NCBI GenBank assembly: GCA_028717345.1
Contig: JAQUNZ010000008.1
Span: forward strand, 1-53,563
Source of the DNA: Candidatus Methanoperedens sp.
GTDB taxonomy: Archaea; Halobacteriota; Methanosarcinia; Methanosarcinales; Methanoperedenaceae
Length of the DNA stretch: 53,563 bases
Direction of reading: 5' to 3'
Positions 47,523 through 53,563 of the stretch are shown here, one piece after another. Every line of letters starts with the position of its first letter. The first letter of the stretch is position 1. The notes below the pieces were generated by a model, which was given only the letters and a program-made list of their open reading frames with translations, was not told where the DNA came from and did not search any database. A program made the translations under genes and the position numbers.

Positions 47523-47678
47523 TCAATCATATTGAGCACCGGTTGGTTGTTCTGCGGTGCGCGCTCTCAGTTTTGCATAGAAATCTCTTTGTCTCTGTTT
47601 TTCTGCAGGGTCTTCTTTTGCAACCTTGACCTTCTGTGCATTCGCTGCATTTTCCATCGAGCTTTCCAGTCCGACCAT
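47523..47678 (-). CDS. 51-aa paralogue of the N-terminal module of the 9966 protein
   Basis: An ATG at 47678 behind AAGGAGGTGATAAAC opens a 51-codon gene beginning MVGLESSMENAANAQKVK and containing AEKQRQRDFYAKLRAR. An ungapped alignment of the first 40 residues with the desulforedoxin-like protein at 9966 gives 19 identities by my count, including GLE-SM, A..A.K, AE...RQ..F...LRAR. The metal-binding half is absent here. The strong ribosome site and conserved length argue for expression. The function is unknown; it lies alone between the NosD relic and lysA. Confidence 0.75.
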   Translation of the reverse strand: MVGLESSMENAANAQKVKVAKEDPAEKQRQRDFYAKLRARTAEQPTGAQYD

Positions 47679-47797
47679 GTTTATCACCTCCTTTTTTGAT
47701 TATCATTGTTATTCATGTAAGTTATAATATTTATTCCTATCGAAGCACTTTTATTATATTTTTACGGATCTGAATCTATTTTTCAGACTGGATATGA

Positions 47798-49078
47798 TCA
47801 CATCAATCGTGCCGGAAGCTTCTGCTTCCCCATAAGGTCACCCACGTCCTCTGCGCTCCTTATGACATCTGAGTTCCCATCATTCACAAGTATCTCAGCG
47901 CACCTAGGTCTCCCGTTGTACTGGCTGCTCATGGAAAAGCCGTATGCTCCGGCATCAAGCAGGGCTATGATGTCGCCCTTTTCAACGCGGGGAAGTTCCC
48001 TGTCTTCCGCAAGTATATCGCCTGTTTCGCAGATCGGTCCCACGATGGTGTAAGTTTCTTCAGGCTTTGATGCAACCTTGTTCGCCACAACGACGTAATG
48101 ATATGACTCATACATCGCAGGGCGGATGAGAAGATTGAAACCTGCATCCACGCCCACAAAATTCCTTGCCGCTTTTTTCACTGTATTGACCTTTGTGAGA
48201 AGTATGGTCGTATCTGCTATGATATAGCGTCCTGGCTCAAGGATGAGTTTAGGGGATATGCCAAGCTCTTCTGTCCTTTCATCGAACACCGGGAGTATCG
48301 CATCTGCAAGGTCGCGGGGTTTTGGCGTATCTTCTCCTTTCTTATACGGGATGCCAAGTCCTGACCCCATATCAACGAATTCCAGGTCTATTCCTGCGCC
48401 TGTGACTTTTTCCACGAGATCCATCATTTTCTGTGTGGCTTCCACAAAGGGCGCGGTCTCAAGTATCTGGGAGCCTATGTGGCAGTGAATCCCGCACGGA
48501 CTGATGCCCGGAAGCTGAGAAGCTTCCCGGTATATGCCGACAACTTCTTTTGATGGTATCCCGAACTTTGAGGAACTGAGCCCTGTGGATATTTTGGGAT
48601 GGGTCTTGGGTGAAACATCAGGATTTACGCGGAATGCGATCTCAGCCGTTTTTCCTGCCTTTTCCGCTATTTCGGACAGGGTATGCAGTTCATCTCTCGA
48701 ATCCACAGATACCTTTACTCCAAGCTCAACTGCTTTCCTGAGTTCAAAGTCTGTCTTTGAATTTCCATTGAAAAGTATCTTCCCGCGCGGAATCCCTGCA
48801 AGAAGCGCCATATAAAGTTCGCCATAGCTGAAAACATCGGCGCCTGCCCCTTCCCGCGCAAGCATCCTCAGGATCGCGAAACTTCCATTGGCTTTGGCTG
48901 CGTAATAGATATCAGCATCCGGGAATGCTTTCGTGTATTCTGAGAAGTTCTCGATGACTCGCGATTCATTTGTGACGTACAAAGGTGTGCCATACTTCTG
49001 TGCGAGTTCTGTCGTGTCGGCGCCGCCGATCATGAGATGATCGTTTCTTACTTCAAGATGATCCTTTATCGTGAACAT
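47798..49078 (-). CDS. lysA: Diaminopimelate decarboxylase
   Basis: This PLP enzyme makes lysine from meso-diaminopimelate. At 426 residues, the fold-III signature is clear. IYYAAKANGSFAIL holds the PLP lysine. Further motifs are VSVDSRDEL, GIHCHIGSQI (substrate and PLP loop), DMGSGLGIPY, LILEPGRYII (PLP phosphate), and near the end GPICETGDILAEDRELP and GAYGFSMSSQYNGRPR. All support LysA rather than ornithine or arginine decarboxylase. It is the last gene of an htpX-rnhA-lysA run. Confidence 0.96.
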   Translation of the reverse strand: MFTIKDHLEVRNDHLMIGGADTTELAQKYGTPLYVTNESRVIENFSEYTKAFPDADIYYAAKANGSFAILRMLAREGAGADVFSYGELYMALLAGIPRGKILFNGNSKTDFELRKAVELGVKVSVDSRDELHTLSEIAEKAGKTAEIAFRVNPDVSPKTHPKISTGLSSSKFGIPSKEVVGIYREASQLPGISPCGIHCHIGSQILETAPFVEATQKMMDLVEKVTGAGIDLEFVDMGSGLGIPYKKGEDTPKPRDLADAILPVFDERTEELGISPKLILEPGRYIIADTTILLTKVNTVKKAARNFVGVDAGFNLLIRPAMYESYHYVVVANKVASKPEETYTIVGPICETGDILAEDRELPRVEKGDIIALLDAGAYGFSMSSQYNGRPRCAEILVNDGNSDVIRSAEDVGDLMGKQKLPARLM

Positions 49079-49110
49079 AGCTTGCCCAATTAACTGAGAA
49101 TATATTATAG

Positions 49111-49515
49111 TTATCTTAAACTTCTTACATCCAGAGCCCTGTTCGATAATGCATCAGTATCGGCGTTCTTTTCTCTTTGCACCCATTTGAAACTGATCTT
49201 TTCAAAATTCCTGCACAGCTTTCTTGCTTCCTCATAAAGAGGTATAAGATTCTGGCTTTTCACCATGTACCGCCCTGTTATCTGCCTTATGATAAGCTGG
49301 CTGTCCCCCCGCACTTCAAGCTCCCTGCACCCGTGAGCCTTTGCAAGCTTGAGACCTTCTATCAGGGCGCTCCATTCAGCGATGTTGTTTGTCCCTTTGC
49401 CGATGCGTTTTGATATTTCTTTGATCTTCTTCCCGTTTTCCAGCAAGACCGCCCCTATACCCATCGGTCCAGGATTTCCCCTGCACGCCCCGTCAAAGAA
49501 CAAGATACAGCCCAC
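49111..49515 (-). CDS. rnhA: Ribonuclease HI
   Basis: The 134-residue enzyme removes RNA from RNA-DNA hybrids. LFFDGACRGNPGPMGIG carries the first catalytic Asp (about residue 8), NNIAEWSALIEGL the Glu (about 47), and LEVRGDSQLIIRQITGRY the second Asp (about 70). KNADTDALSNRALD has the C-terminal Asp/Asn. The start is GTG (MGCILFFDG), with GGTGAT a few bases upstream. It is the short archaeal-type RNase H without extra domains, 22 bp after htpX. Confidence 0.93.
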   Translation of the reverse strand: MGCILFFDGACRGNPGPMGIGAVLLENGKKIKEISKRIGKGTNNIAEWSALIEGLKLAKAHGCRELEVRGDSQLIIRQITGRYMVKSQNLIPLYEEARKLCRNFEKISFKWVQREKNADTDALSNRALDVRSLR

Positions 49516-49537
49516 AGTATCACCACTTGAACGACAA

Positions 49538-50425
49538 TCAGATCCCTATCCCGCGTTCCATCTCCTCAAGCGCATGGATGCGCTCTTCGATGGGCGGATG
49601 AGTTGAAAAGAGGTTCATGATCGAATCCGAAGATAAAGCCGGAATGATAAAGAAGGCGTTCATCCCTTCAACTTCCTTCAGGTCGCGCGAAGGCACATGT
49701 CTCATCGTCCCGCTGATGTTCATAAGGGCTGTGATAAGATCCCTGGGACTACCTGTAAGAATGGCAGAACCCCTGTCAGCAGCGAATTCCCTGTACCTTG
49801 AAAGGGCGCGGATAAGAAGAAAACTCAGTATCCATACCACAAGAGAGATAAGCCATACCAGTAAAGCAGCCCCTGCGCTCCTGTTTCGGTCGCGCCCGCC
49901 CATCCCGAAGAAAAGCATGTTGCGCACAATAAAAAAAGCTGCGGTGGAAAGGAAGCTTGCTATCGTTATGACAAGCATGTCGCGGTTCTTCACGTGGCTC
50001 ATCTCATGCGCCAGCACTGCTTCGATCTCTGCAGGAGTTAAACGCTGCATCAGCGATGTAGTGACAGCCACTACGGCGCTTGCCGCACTTCTTCCTGTGG
50101 CAAAAGCGTTGGGAACGCTGCTTTCAACAATGGCGATCTTCGGTTTGGGGAGATTGGCTGATACGCATAGCTTTGATATCATCTGATGCAATTGCGGCGC
50201 TTCCTGCTCACTGACGATCCGCCCGCCGACGCCCCATAACGCAAGTTTGTCTGAAAAGAAGAACTGGATAAAAAGCATTATTCCTGCAATAAATATCAGG
50301 GTGTATGTGTCAACGCCCCCGAATATCCACAGGGCGTACAGGAAGAGAAGATACACGGCTGCAAGCATGAACATGGTCATGAACATGCGAGCATCGAGTC
50401 CGTAATCACGGTGCCATCGGTTCAT
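49538..50425 (-). CDS. htpX: Membrane metalloprotease HtpX
   Basis: The 295-residue M48-family protease degrades damaged membrane proteins. It has two hydrophobic N-terminal segments (about 16-60), AVLAHEMSHVKNRDMLV (HExxH zinc site near residue 140) and two further helices. ALSRYREFAADRGSAILTG carries the third zinc ligand Glu, and STHPPIEERIHALEEM is the conserved C-terminus. GGTGG lies upstream of the ATG. Its ATG overlaps the end of a PIN-domain relic. Confidence 0.94.
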   Translation of the reverse strand: MNRWHRDYGLDARMFMTMFMLAAVYLLFLYALWIFGGVDTYTLIFIAGIMLFIQFFFSDKLALWGVGGRIVSEQEAPQLHQMISKLCVSANLPKPKIAIVESSVPNAFATGRSAASAVVAVTTSLMQRLTPAEIEAVLAHEMSHVKNRDMLVITIASFLSTAAFFIVRNMLFFGMGGRDRNRSAGAALLVWLISLVVWILSFLLIRALSRYREFAADRGSAILTGSPRDLITALMNISGTMRHVPSRDLKEVEGMNAFFIIPALSSDSIMNLFSTHPPIEERIHALEEMERGIGI

Positions 50426-50583
50426 TTTATACCACCTATATTATTACATGCATCAGCATATATTAAAAACTGACTACGTTCAAAATGTTCTCTATTCCTG
50501 GTAAGGAGACTGGCTCCATTCTGCAAGGTTATGGCTGCAATGAGGACATCTCTTATATCGATCGATTTACCTTTTGCCGCGCA
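50422..50583 (-). pseudogene. Relic of a VapC-type PIN toxin C-terminus
   Basis: Directly after the stop of the neighbouring methyltransferase, the same frame reads AKGKSIDIRDVLIAAITLQN and then GASLLTRNREHFERS. This is the PIN-domain C-terminal signature of VapC toxins (D...RD.LIAA.A...GA.L.T.N..HF.R). The first two-thirds with the catalytic Asp residues are missing and the tail runs into the htpX start (ATGA). It is a decayed toxin gene. Confidence 0.6.
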
Positions 50584-51222
50584 TCATTTTTTATCTGCAA
50601 AAATTATATAGTATTTATCTTTACTTTCTAACTTTTTTCTTATGACATTCTTATGTTCTTCTTTAAAACCTGAGAGTGTTTTCAGGAAAGAATCTATTTC
50701 TTCTTTTGCAGGCTTGAACGAATAGTATTCTGTTGATATTTTATAATTCAGTGTTTCCAAAACATTAATAATTTTATTCTTTATATTAGAGTTTCTTTCT
50801 CTGTTCGCAATAATGATCTTTCCTTTTGTATTCAGCAAGCCGTTAAGTATTGAAATTGTATTATAAATATCATCAATATGATTAAATACATCTTTGGAAA
50901 TTATAATATCATAGCACGGGAGATTAGTTGATGAAATATCACCGACGTAAAAATTGCAGTTTTGGCAATTGATTTTTCCTTTTTCAATCATCTGGTTTGA
51001 AATATCAATACCGTCAATTCTTGATTCAGGAAAATTCTCAGAAATAAATCTGCATAATATCCCGGTTCCGCAGCCAAAATCAAGAATAGAATACTGCTTA
51101 TTTTTGTCCAGATGGGAAATTATTCTCCTGAAGATTTCCCGGGTATATTTTGGTCTTGTATTATCCCAGCTTTCAGACAAATCATCATAAAACTTGTCTA
51201 TTTTAAATCTATTTTCTGACAT
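50584..51222 (-). CDS. AT-rich class I SAM-dependent methyltransferase
   Basis: The 212-residue protein contains YSILDFGCGTGILCRFIS (motif I), IDGIDISNQMIEKG (acidic residue) and FYVGDISSTN..CYDIIISKDVFNHI. It is a small-molecule or natural-product-type methyltransferase; the substrate is not deducible. The codons are distinctly AT-rich (many AAA, AAT, ATA) compared with mtnA and htpX on either side. With the adjacent PIN relic this suggests a horizontally acquired segment. It follows mtnA by 8 bp. Confidence 0.82.
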   Translation of the reverse strand: MSENRFKIDKFYDDLSESWDNTRPKYTREIFRRIISHLDKNKQYSILDFGCGTGILCRFISENFPESRIDGIDISNQMIEKGKINCQNCNFYVGDISSTNLPCYDIIISKDVFNHIDDIYNTISILNGLLNTKGKIIIANRERNSNIKNKIINVLETLNYKISTEYYSFKPAKEEIDSFLKTLSGFKEEHKNVIRKKLESKDKYYIIFADKK

Positions 51223-51230
51223 AACACTAC

Positions 51231-52256
51231 TTAAACCCTGATCTTTACTTCTTCAAGCAAGAACGGCGGATAAAAAACCCCGTTCTCAGTAATTATCGCG
51301 CTCACGTTCTCCATTGGAGTAGCATCAAAAGCAGGATTGTACACTTCAACATCCAGCGGTGCGATCTGGTGGCTCCCGAAGAACTTAAGCTCTTCAGGTT
51401 TTCGAAGCTCAATCTCTATCTCATCCTCCATGCGCTCAAAATCAAATGTCGATACAGGCGCAGCCACATAGAAGGGTATCCCGTGCTCCTTAGCGATCAC
51501 AGAATGAGTATAAGTCCCTATTTTGTTGAACACCGCATCCTGCGTTATCCTGTCCGCACCAACAATGACCTTGTCCACCATTCCCATTCGCATCACATGA
51601 CCTGACATGCTGTCTGTGATAAGAGTTACAGGTATCTTATCCTGCATCAGTTCCCAGGTCGTGATGCGGCTTCCCTGGTTAAGAGGACGGGTCTCGCATG
51701 AGATGACCTTTATGTCCTTTCCCTGCGCCCTCGCAGAGCGGATGACCCCGAGCGCAGTACCCCAGTCAACGCAGGCAAGCCTTCCTGCGTTGCAATGAGT
51801 CATCACAGTATCACCGTCCTCAAGCAGCGACGCGCCGTACTCACCAAGTTCCATGTTCGTCTCCACATCCTCATCTGCTATCGCTTTTGCCTCATCAAGA
51901 GCAAAAAGCCTTACTTCTTTTACGTTCCTTGCATCCTCTACAGCATTGAGAACTCGTTTCACGCCCCATGAGAGATTAACAGCAGTAGGACGGGTACTGG
52001 CAATCGTTTTCCCTGCTGCTTCAATGTCCTTTATGATCCCGTCAAGAGTTGAGGATTTGCTTGCGTGGGCAGCAAGTGCCACGCCAAATCCGCCTGCAGC
52101 CCCTAACGCAGGAGCACCACGGACACGTAACTTTATAATAGCTTCACACAGGCAGTCAATATTGCTGCACTCAATGACTTTATACTCCTGGGGCAGGAGT
52201 GTCTGGTCTATCATCACTATAAAATTTTTCTCTGGCTCCCAGTCTATAGTCCTCAT
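51231..52256 (-). CDS. mtnA: S-methyl-5-thioribose-1-phosphate isomerase (or eIF2B-like ribose-1,5-bisphosphate isomerase)
   Basis: The 341-residue MtnA/eIF2B-alpha-family enzyme interconverts methylthioribose-1-phosphate and methylthioribulose-1-phosphate in methionine salvage. Signature segments are KLRVRGAPALGAAGGFGVAL, TAVNLSWGV, VMTHCNAGRLACVDWGTALG (catalytic Cys), SCETRPLNQGSRITTWEL, VGADRITQDAVFNKIGTY (catalytic Asp) and FYVAAPVSTFDF. The length fits MtnA; archaeal ribose-1,5-bisphosphate isomerase is somewhat shorter and less similar. It is divergent from mfnE. Confidence 0.9.
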   Translation of the reverse strand: MRTIDWEPEKNFIVMIDQTLLPQEYKVIECSNIDCLCEAIIKLRVRGAPALGAAGGFGVALAAHASKSSTLDGIIKDIEAAGKTIASTRPTAVNLSWGVKRVLNAVEDARNVKEVRLFALDEAKAIADEDVETNMELGEYGASLLEDGDTVMTHCNAGRLACVDWGTALGVIRSARAQGKDIKVISCETRPLNQGSRITTWELMQDKIPVTLITDSMSGHVMRMGMVDKVIVGADRITQDAVFNKIGTYTHSVIAKEHGIPFYVAAPVSTFDFERMEDEIEIELRKPEELKFFGSHQIAPLDVEVYNPAFDATPMENVSAIITENGVFYPPFLLEEVKIRV

Positions 52257-52313
52257 GGTGGCTGTTTTATTCTCCCATTACATATTTAAGCCCTGCCGTT
52301 CAAGTGAAAAGAC

Positions 52314-52913
52314 ATGATAGTGGTAAAGCTTGGTGGAAGTCTTATAGACCGGGCAAAGGAGCTTGTAAGAGAGATCATTGATTATTCAGATGCAAGCGGT
52401 GAAGCAATTTTGATAGTTCCGGGGGGCTCGGTGTTCGCGGACACGGTGCGAAAGGTGAACGCTTCAGAGGAAGCAAGTCACTGGATGGCGATACTTGCGA
52501 TGGAACAGTATGGTTATTTTATCGCGGATGAAAGCGAAGCCAAGATAGTAGATAATATCGGCATTGAAGATGAAGGGACATATATCCTCCTGCCATATAC
52601 GCTTCTTAAAAAGAAGGATGAACTGCCGCATACATGGGATGTAACTTCAGATACGATAGCTGCATGGGTGGCGCACAAACTCAGTGCGAGATTTATCAAA
52701 CTTACAGATGTGGATGGGATATTTCTCAACGGAGAATTGAAAAAAGAGCTCAGGGCGCAAGAACTTCTGGGAATAGAGACCTGCGTGGACCGTGAACTGC
52801 CGCGATTTCTTATAAAAAACAAAATGAACTGTGAAATACTTAACGGTAACTGTCCGGGCAGGTTATCCAATGCTTTTAAGGGGAATTTTCCAGGAACACT
52901 TATAAAGGGATAA
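52314..52913 (+). CDS. mfnE: [5-(aminomethyl)furan-3-yl]methyl phosphate kinase (amino acid kinase family)
   Basis: The 199-residue kinase acts late in methanofuran synthesis. MIVVKLGGSLIDRAKELV is the amino-acid-kinase phosphate loop. AILIVPGGSVFADTVRK, SHWMAILAMEQYGYFIADES, TWDVTSDTIAAWVAHKLSA and RFIKLTDVDGIFLNGELK complete the fold. The short length and the HTWDVTSDTIAAW motif fit MfnE rather than glutamate or aspartate kinases. With mfnB at 38.6 kb the window holds two methanofuran genes. Confidence 0.85.
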   Translation: MIVVKLGGSLIDRAKELVREIIDYSDASGEAILIVPGGSVFADTVRKVNASEEASHWMAILAMEQYGYFIADESEAKIVDNIGIEDEGTYILLPYTLLKKKDELPHTWDVTSDTIAAWVAHKLSARFIKLTDVDGIFLNGELKKELRAQELLGIETCVDRELPRFLIKNKMNCEILNGNCPGRLSNAFKGNFPGTLIKG

Positions 52914-52962
52914 ATTTTAATAGCAATCGATTATATGGGAGGCACAATAACAGGAGAATATT

Positions 52963-53133
52963 ATGCCAAAAGCTGAAGCAAAAAAATGTGTATCATGTGG
53001 AATAAATCTTATTGATCGCGGATATGCGAGATTCCCATGCCCGCAATGCGGAACAGAACTTGGAAGATGTATGACCTGCAGGCACCAGAGCAATAAATAT
53101 AAATGTGCTAACTGCGGATTCGAAGGACCGTGA
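52963..53133 (+). CDS. Small archaeal zinc-ribbon protein (56 aa)
   Basis: ATG 52963 has AGGAGA upstream and opens a 56-residue protein with four CxxC pairs: CVSCG, CPQCG, CMTCRH and CANCG. The layout matches the archaeal HVO_2753-like family (COG2888-like), which is usually found next to aEF-1beta, as here. The stop TGA overlaps the GTG at 53130, and aEF-1beta starts 5 bp later. A role in translation is suggested by this conserved neighbourhood only. Confidence 0.88.
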   Translation: MPKAEAKKCVSCGINLIDRGYARFPCPQCGTELGRCMTCRHQSNKYKCANCGFEGP

Positions 53134-53138
53134 GGATA

Positions 53139-53405
53139 ATGGGTGAAGTTGCAGCAAAGATAAGGATAATGCCCACGGGTATGGATGTCGACCTGAAAAA
53201 ACTCAAGGATGAGCTTACAAAGGTTGTTCCAAAAGGTGCGCGCCTGCACGGTTTCTCAGAGGAGCCAGTGGCATTCGGTTTGAAAGCCCTGATGGTCGTT
53301 GTGAAAGTTGGCGACCTTGAAGGCGGAACTGAGAAAGTTGAAGAGGCTTTCAGTAAGATAAAAGGCGTCGAGAACGTATCTGTTGAAGAACTCGGCAGGA
53401 TGTAA
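53139..53405 (+). CDS. ef1b: Archaeal elongation factor 1-beta
   Basis: The 88-residue guanine-nucleotide exchange factor serves aEF-1alpha. MGEVAAKIRIMPTGMDVDL, then FSEEPVAFGLKALMVVVKVGD, and the ending GVENVSVEELGRM are diagnostic. ATG 53139 with GAGG upstream gives the family-standard start; GTG 53130 would add three residues. It is coupled to the zinc-ribbon gene. Confidence 0.95.
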   Translation: MGEVAAKIRIMPTGMDVDLKKLKDELTKVVPKGARLHGFSEEPVAFGLKALMVVVKVGDLEGGTEKVEEAFSKIKGVENVSVEELGRM

Positions 53406-53406
53406 A

Positions 53407-53417
53407 TTTTTATATCC
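53407..53417 (+). promoter_or_regulatory. TATA box for tRNA-Ala
   Basis: TTTTTATATCC is centred about 25 nt before the mature 5' end of the tRNA, the expected distance for an archaeal promoter. Confidence 0.5.
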
Positions 53418-53436
53418 TCGACTTTTTATTTTTTCA

Positions 53437-53508
53437 GGGCCTGTAGATCAGGGGTAGATCGTTGCGTTCGCAACGCAAAGGCCGCGGGTTCGAATCCCGC
53501 CGGGTCCA
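53437..53508 (+). tRNA. tRNA-Ala (anticodon CGC)
   Basis: A 72-nt cloverleaf: acceptor GGGCCTG/CGGGTCC includes the G3-U70 pair that identifies alanine tRNAs. The anticodon stem TTGCG/CGCAA encloses loop TTCGCAA with anticodon CGC at 53469-53471. The T-arm is GCGGG-TTCGAAT-CCCGC. CCA is not encoded and there is no intron. Confidence 0.96.
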
Positions 53509-53550
53509 TCATTAATGATATATATACGATAACATACATCATAGAAAACA

Positions 53551-53563
53551 ATGGAGCCTGAAC
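53551..53563 (+). CDS. Possible start of a further gene, cut by window edge
   Basis: ATGGAGCCTGAAC begins about 30 nt after the TATA-like ATATATATACG (53518-53528), consistent with a nearly leaderless gene. Only four codons are visible, so nothing can be said of the product. Confidence 0.3.

Overview
The window reads as chromosome of a methane-metabolising archaeon of the Methanosarcinales, most probably an ANME-2d/'Candidatus Methanoperedens' type. The evidence is a thermosome, small RFC clamp-loader subunit, aEF-1beta, archaeal TATA boxes, methanofuran genes (mfnB, mfnE), a very large cytosolic heterodisulfide-reductase (Hdr) gene cluster, a 33-heme secreted cytochrome, and an aminofutalosine synthase (mqnE). 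The last points to menaquinone, which ANME-2d is known to use, rather than methanophenazine. The assignment is inference; there is no rRNA or mcrA here.

Layout. 1-2.1 kb: 3'-truncated sucC, divergent argF, tRNA-Leu(CAG). 2.1-3.9 kb: an AT-rich three-gene island of unknown genes (one HEPN-like) bracketed by clusters of a 13-bp motif. 3.9-10.5 kb: flavodoxin, giant multiheme cytochrome (minus strand), and two tiny metal-binding proteins missed by ordinary length cut-offs or shortened by start choice. 10.5-14.3 kb: a biotin-synthase-like radical SAM gene, a 502-bp MITE-like element with 62-bp inverted ends, and a beta-propeller lipoprotein. 14.4-17.5 kb: an antitoxin relic, an HD phosphohydrolase translationally coupled to a YwgA-like protein, and a PD-(D/E)xK nuclease-like protein. 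17.6-29.7 kb: a minus-strand operon in transcription order hdrD-like, hdrC, hdrB, tandem hdrA-hdrA fusion, mvhD, hdrA, mvhD, fdhB/frhB, repeat island, fdhA-like, small basic protein. Most junctions have 4-bp ATGA overlaps. The gene set suggests a soluble flavin-based electron-bifurcating or confurcating complex with an F420-dependent module.

30-36.4 kb: tandem Ig-like surface protein, thermosome with its own terminator, an unknown P-loop protein, then a coupled pair: a small leader-peptide-like protein and a beta-rich, possibly TULIP/P47-like protein. 36.4-46.3 kb: methyltransferase, EngB GTPase, HisA-like protein divergent from mfnB, mqnE, a SRPBCC membrane protein, a thioredoxin-like protein, two winged-helix regulators, a small membrane exporter-like protein, RFC small subunit and an MFS exporter. 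46.4-53.5 kb: a second biotin-synthase-like radical SAM gene, relics of a NosD-like surface protein and of a VapC toxin, a 51-aa paralogue of the 10-kb metal protein, htpX-rnhA-lysA, a foreign-looking AT-rich methyltransferase, mtnA, mfnE, a zinc-ribbon protein, aEF-1beta and tRNA-Ala(CGC).

The strongest leads are the coupled pair at 34.4-36.4 kb, the tandem-HdrA Hdr-Fdh cluster with an apparently non-catalytic FdhA, the MvhD C-terminus built from an inserted repeat, the motif-bracketed island at 2.1-3.9 kb, the MITE-like element, and the two-member small-protein family. All family assignments are from motif recognition by eye; no database search was possible.
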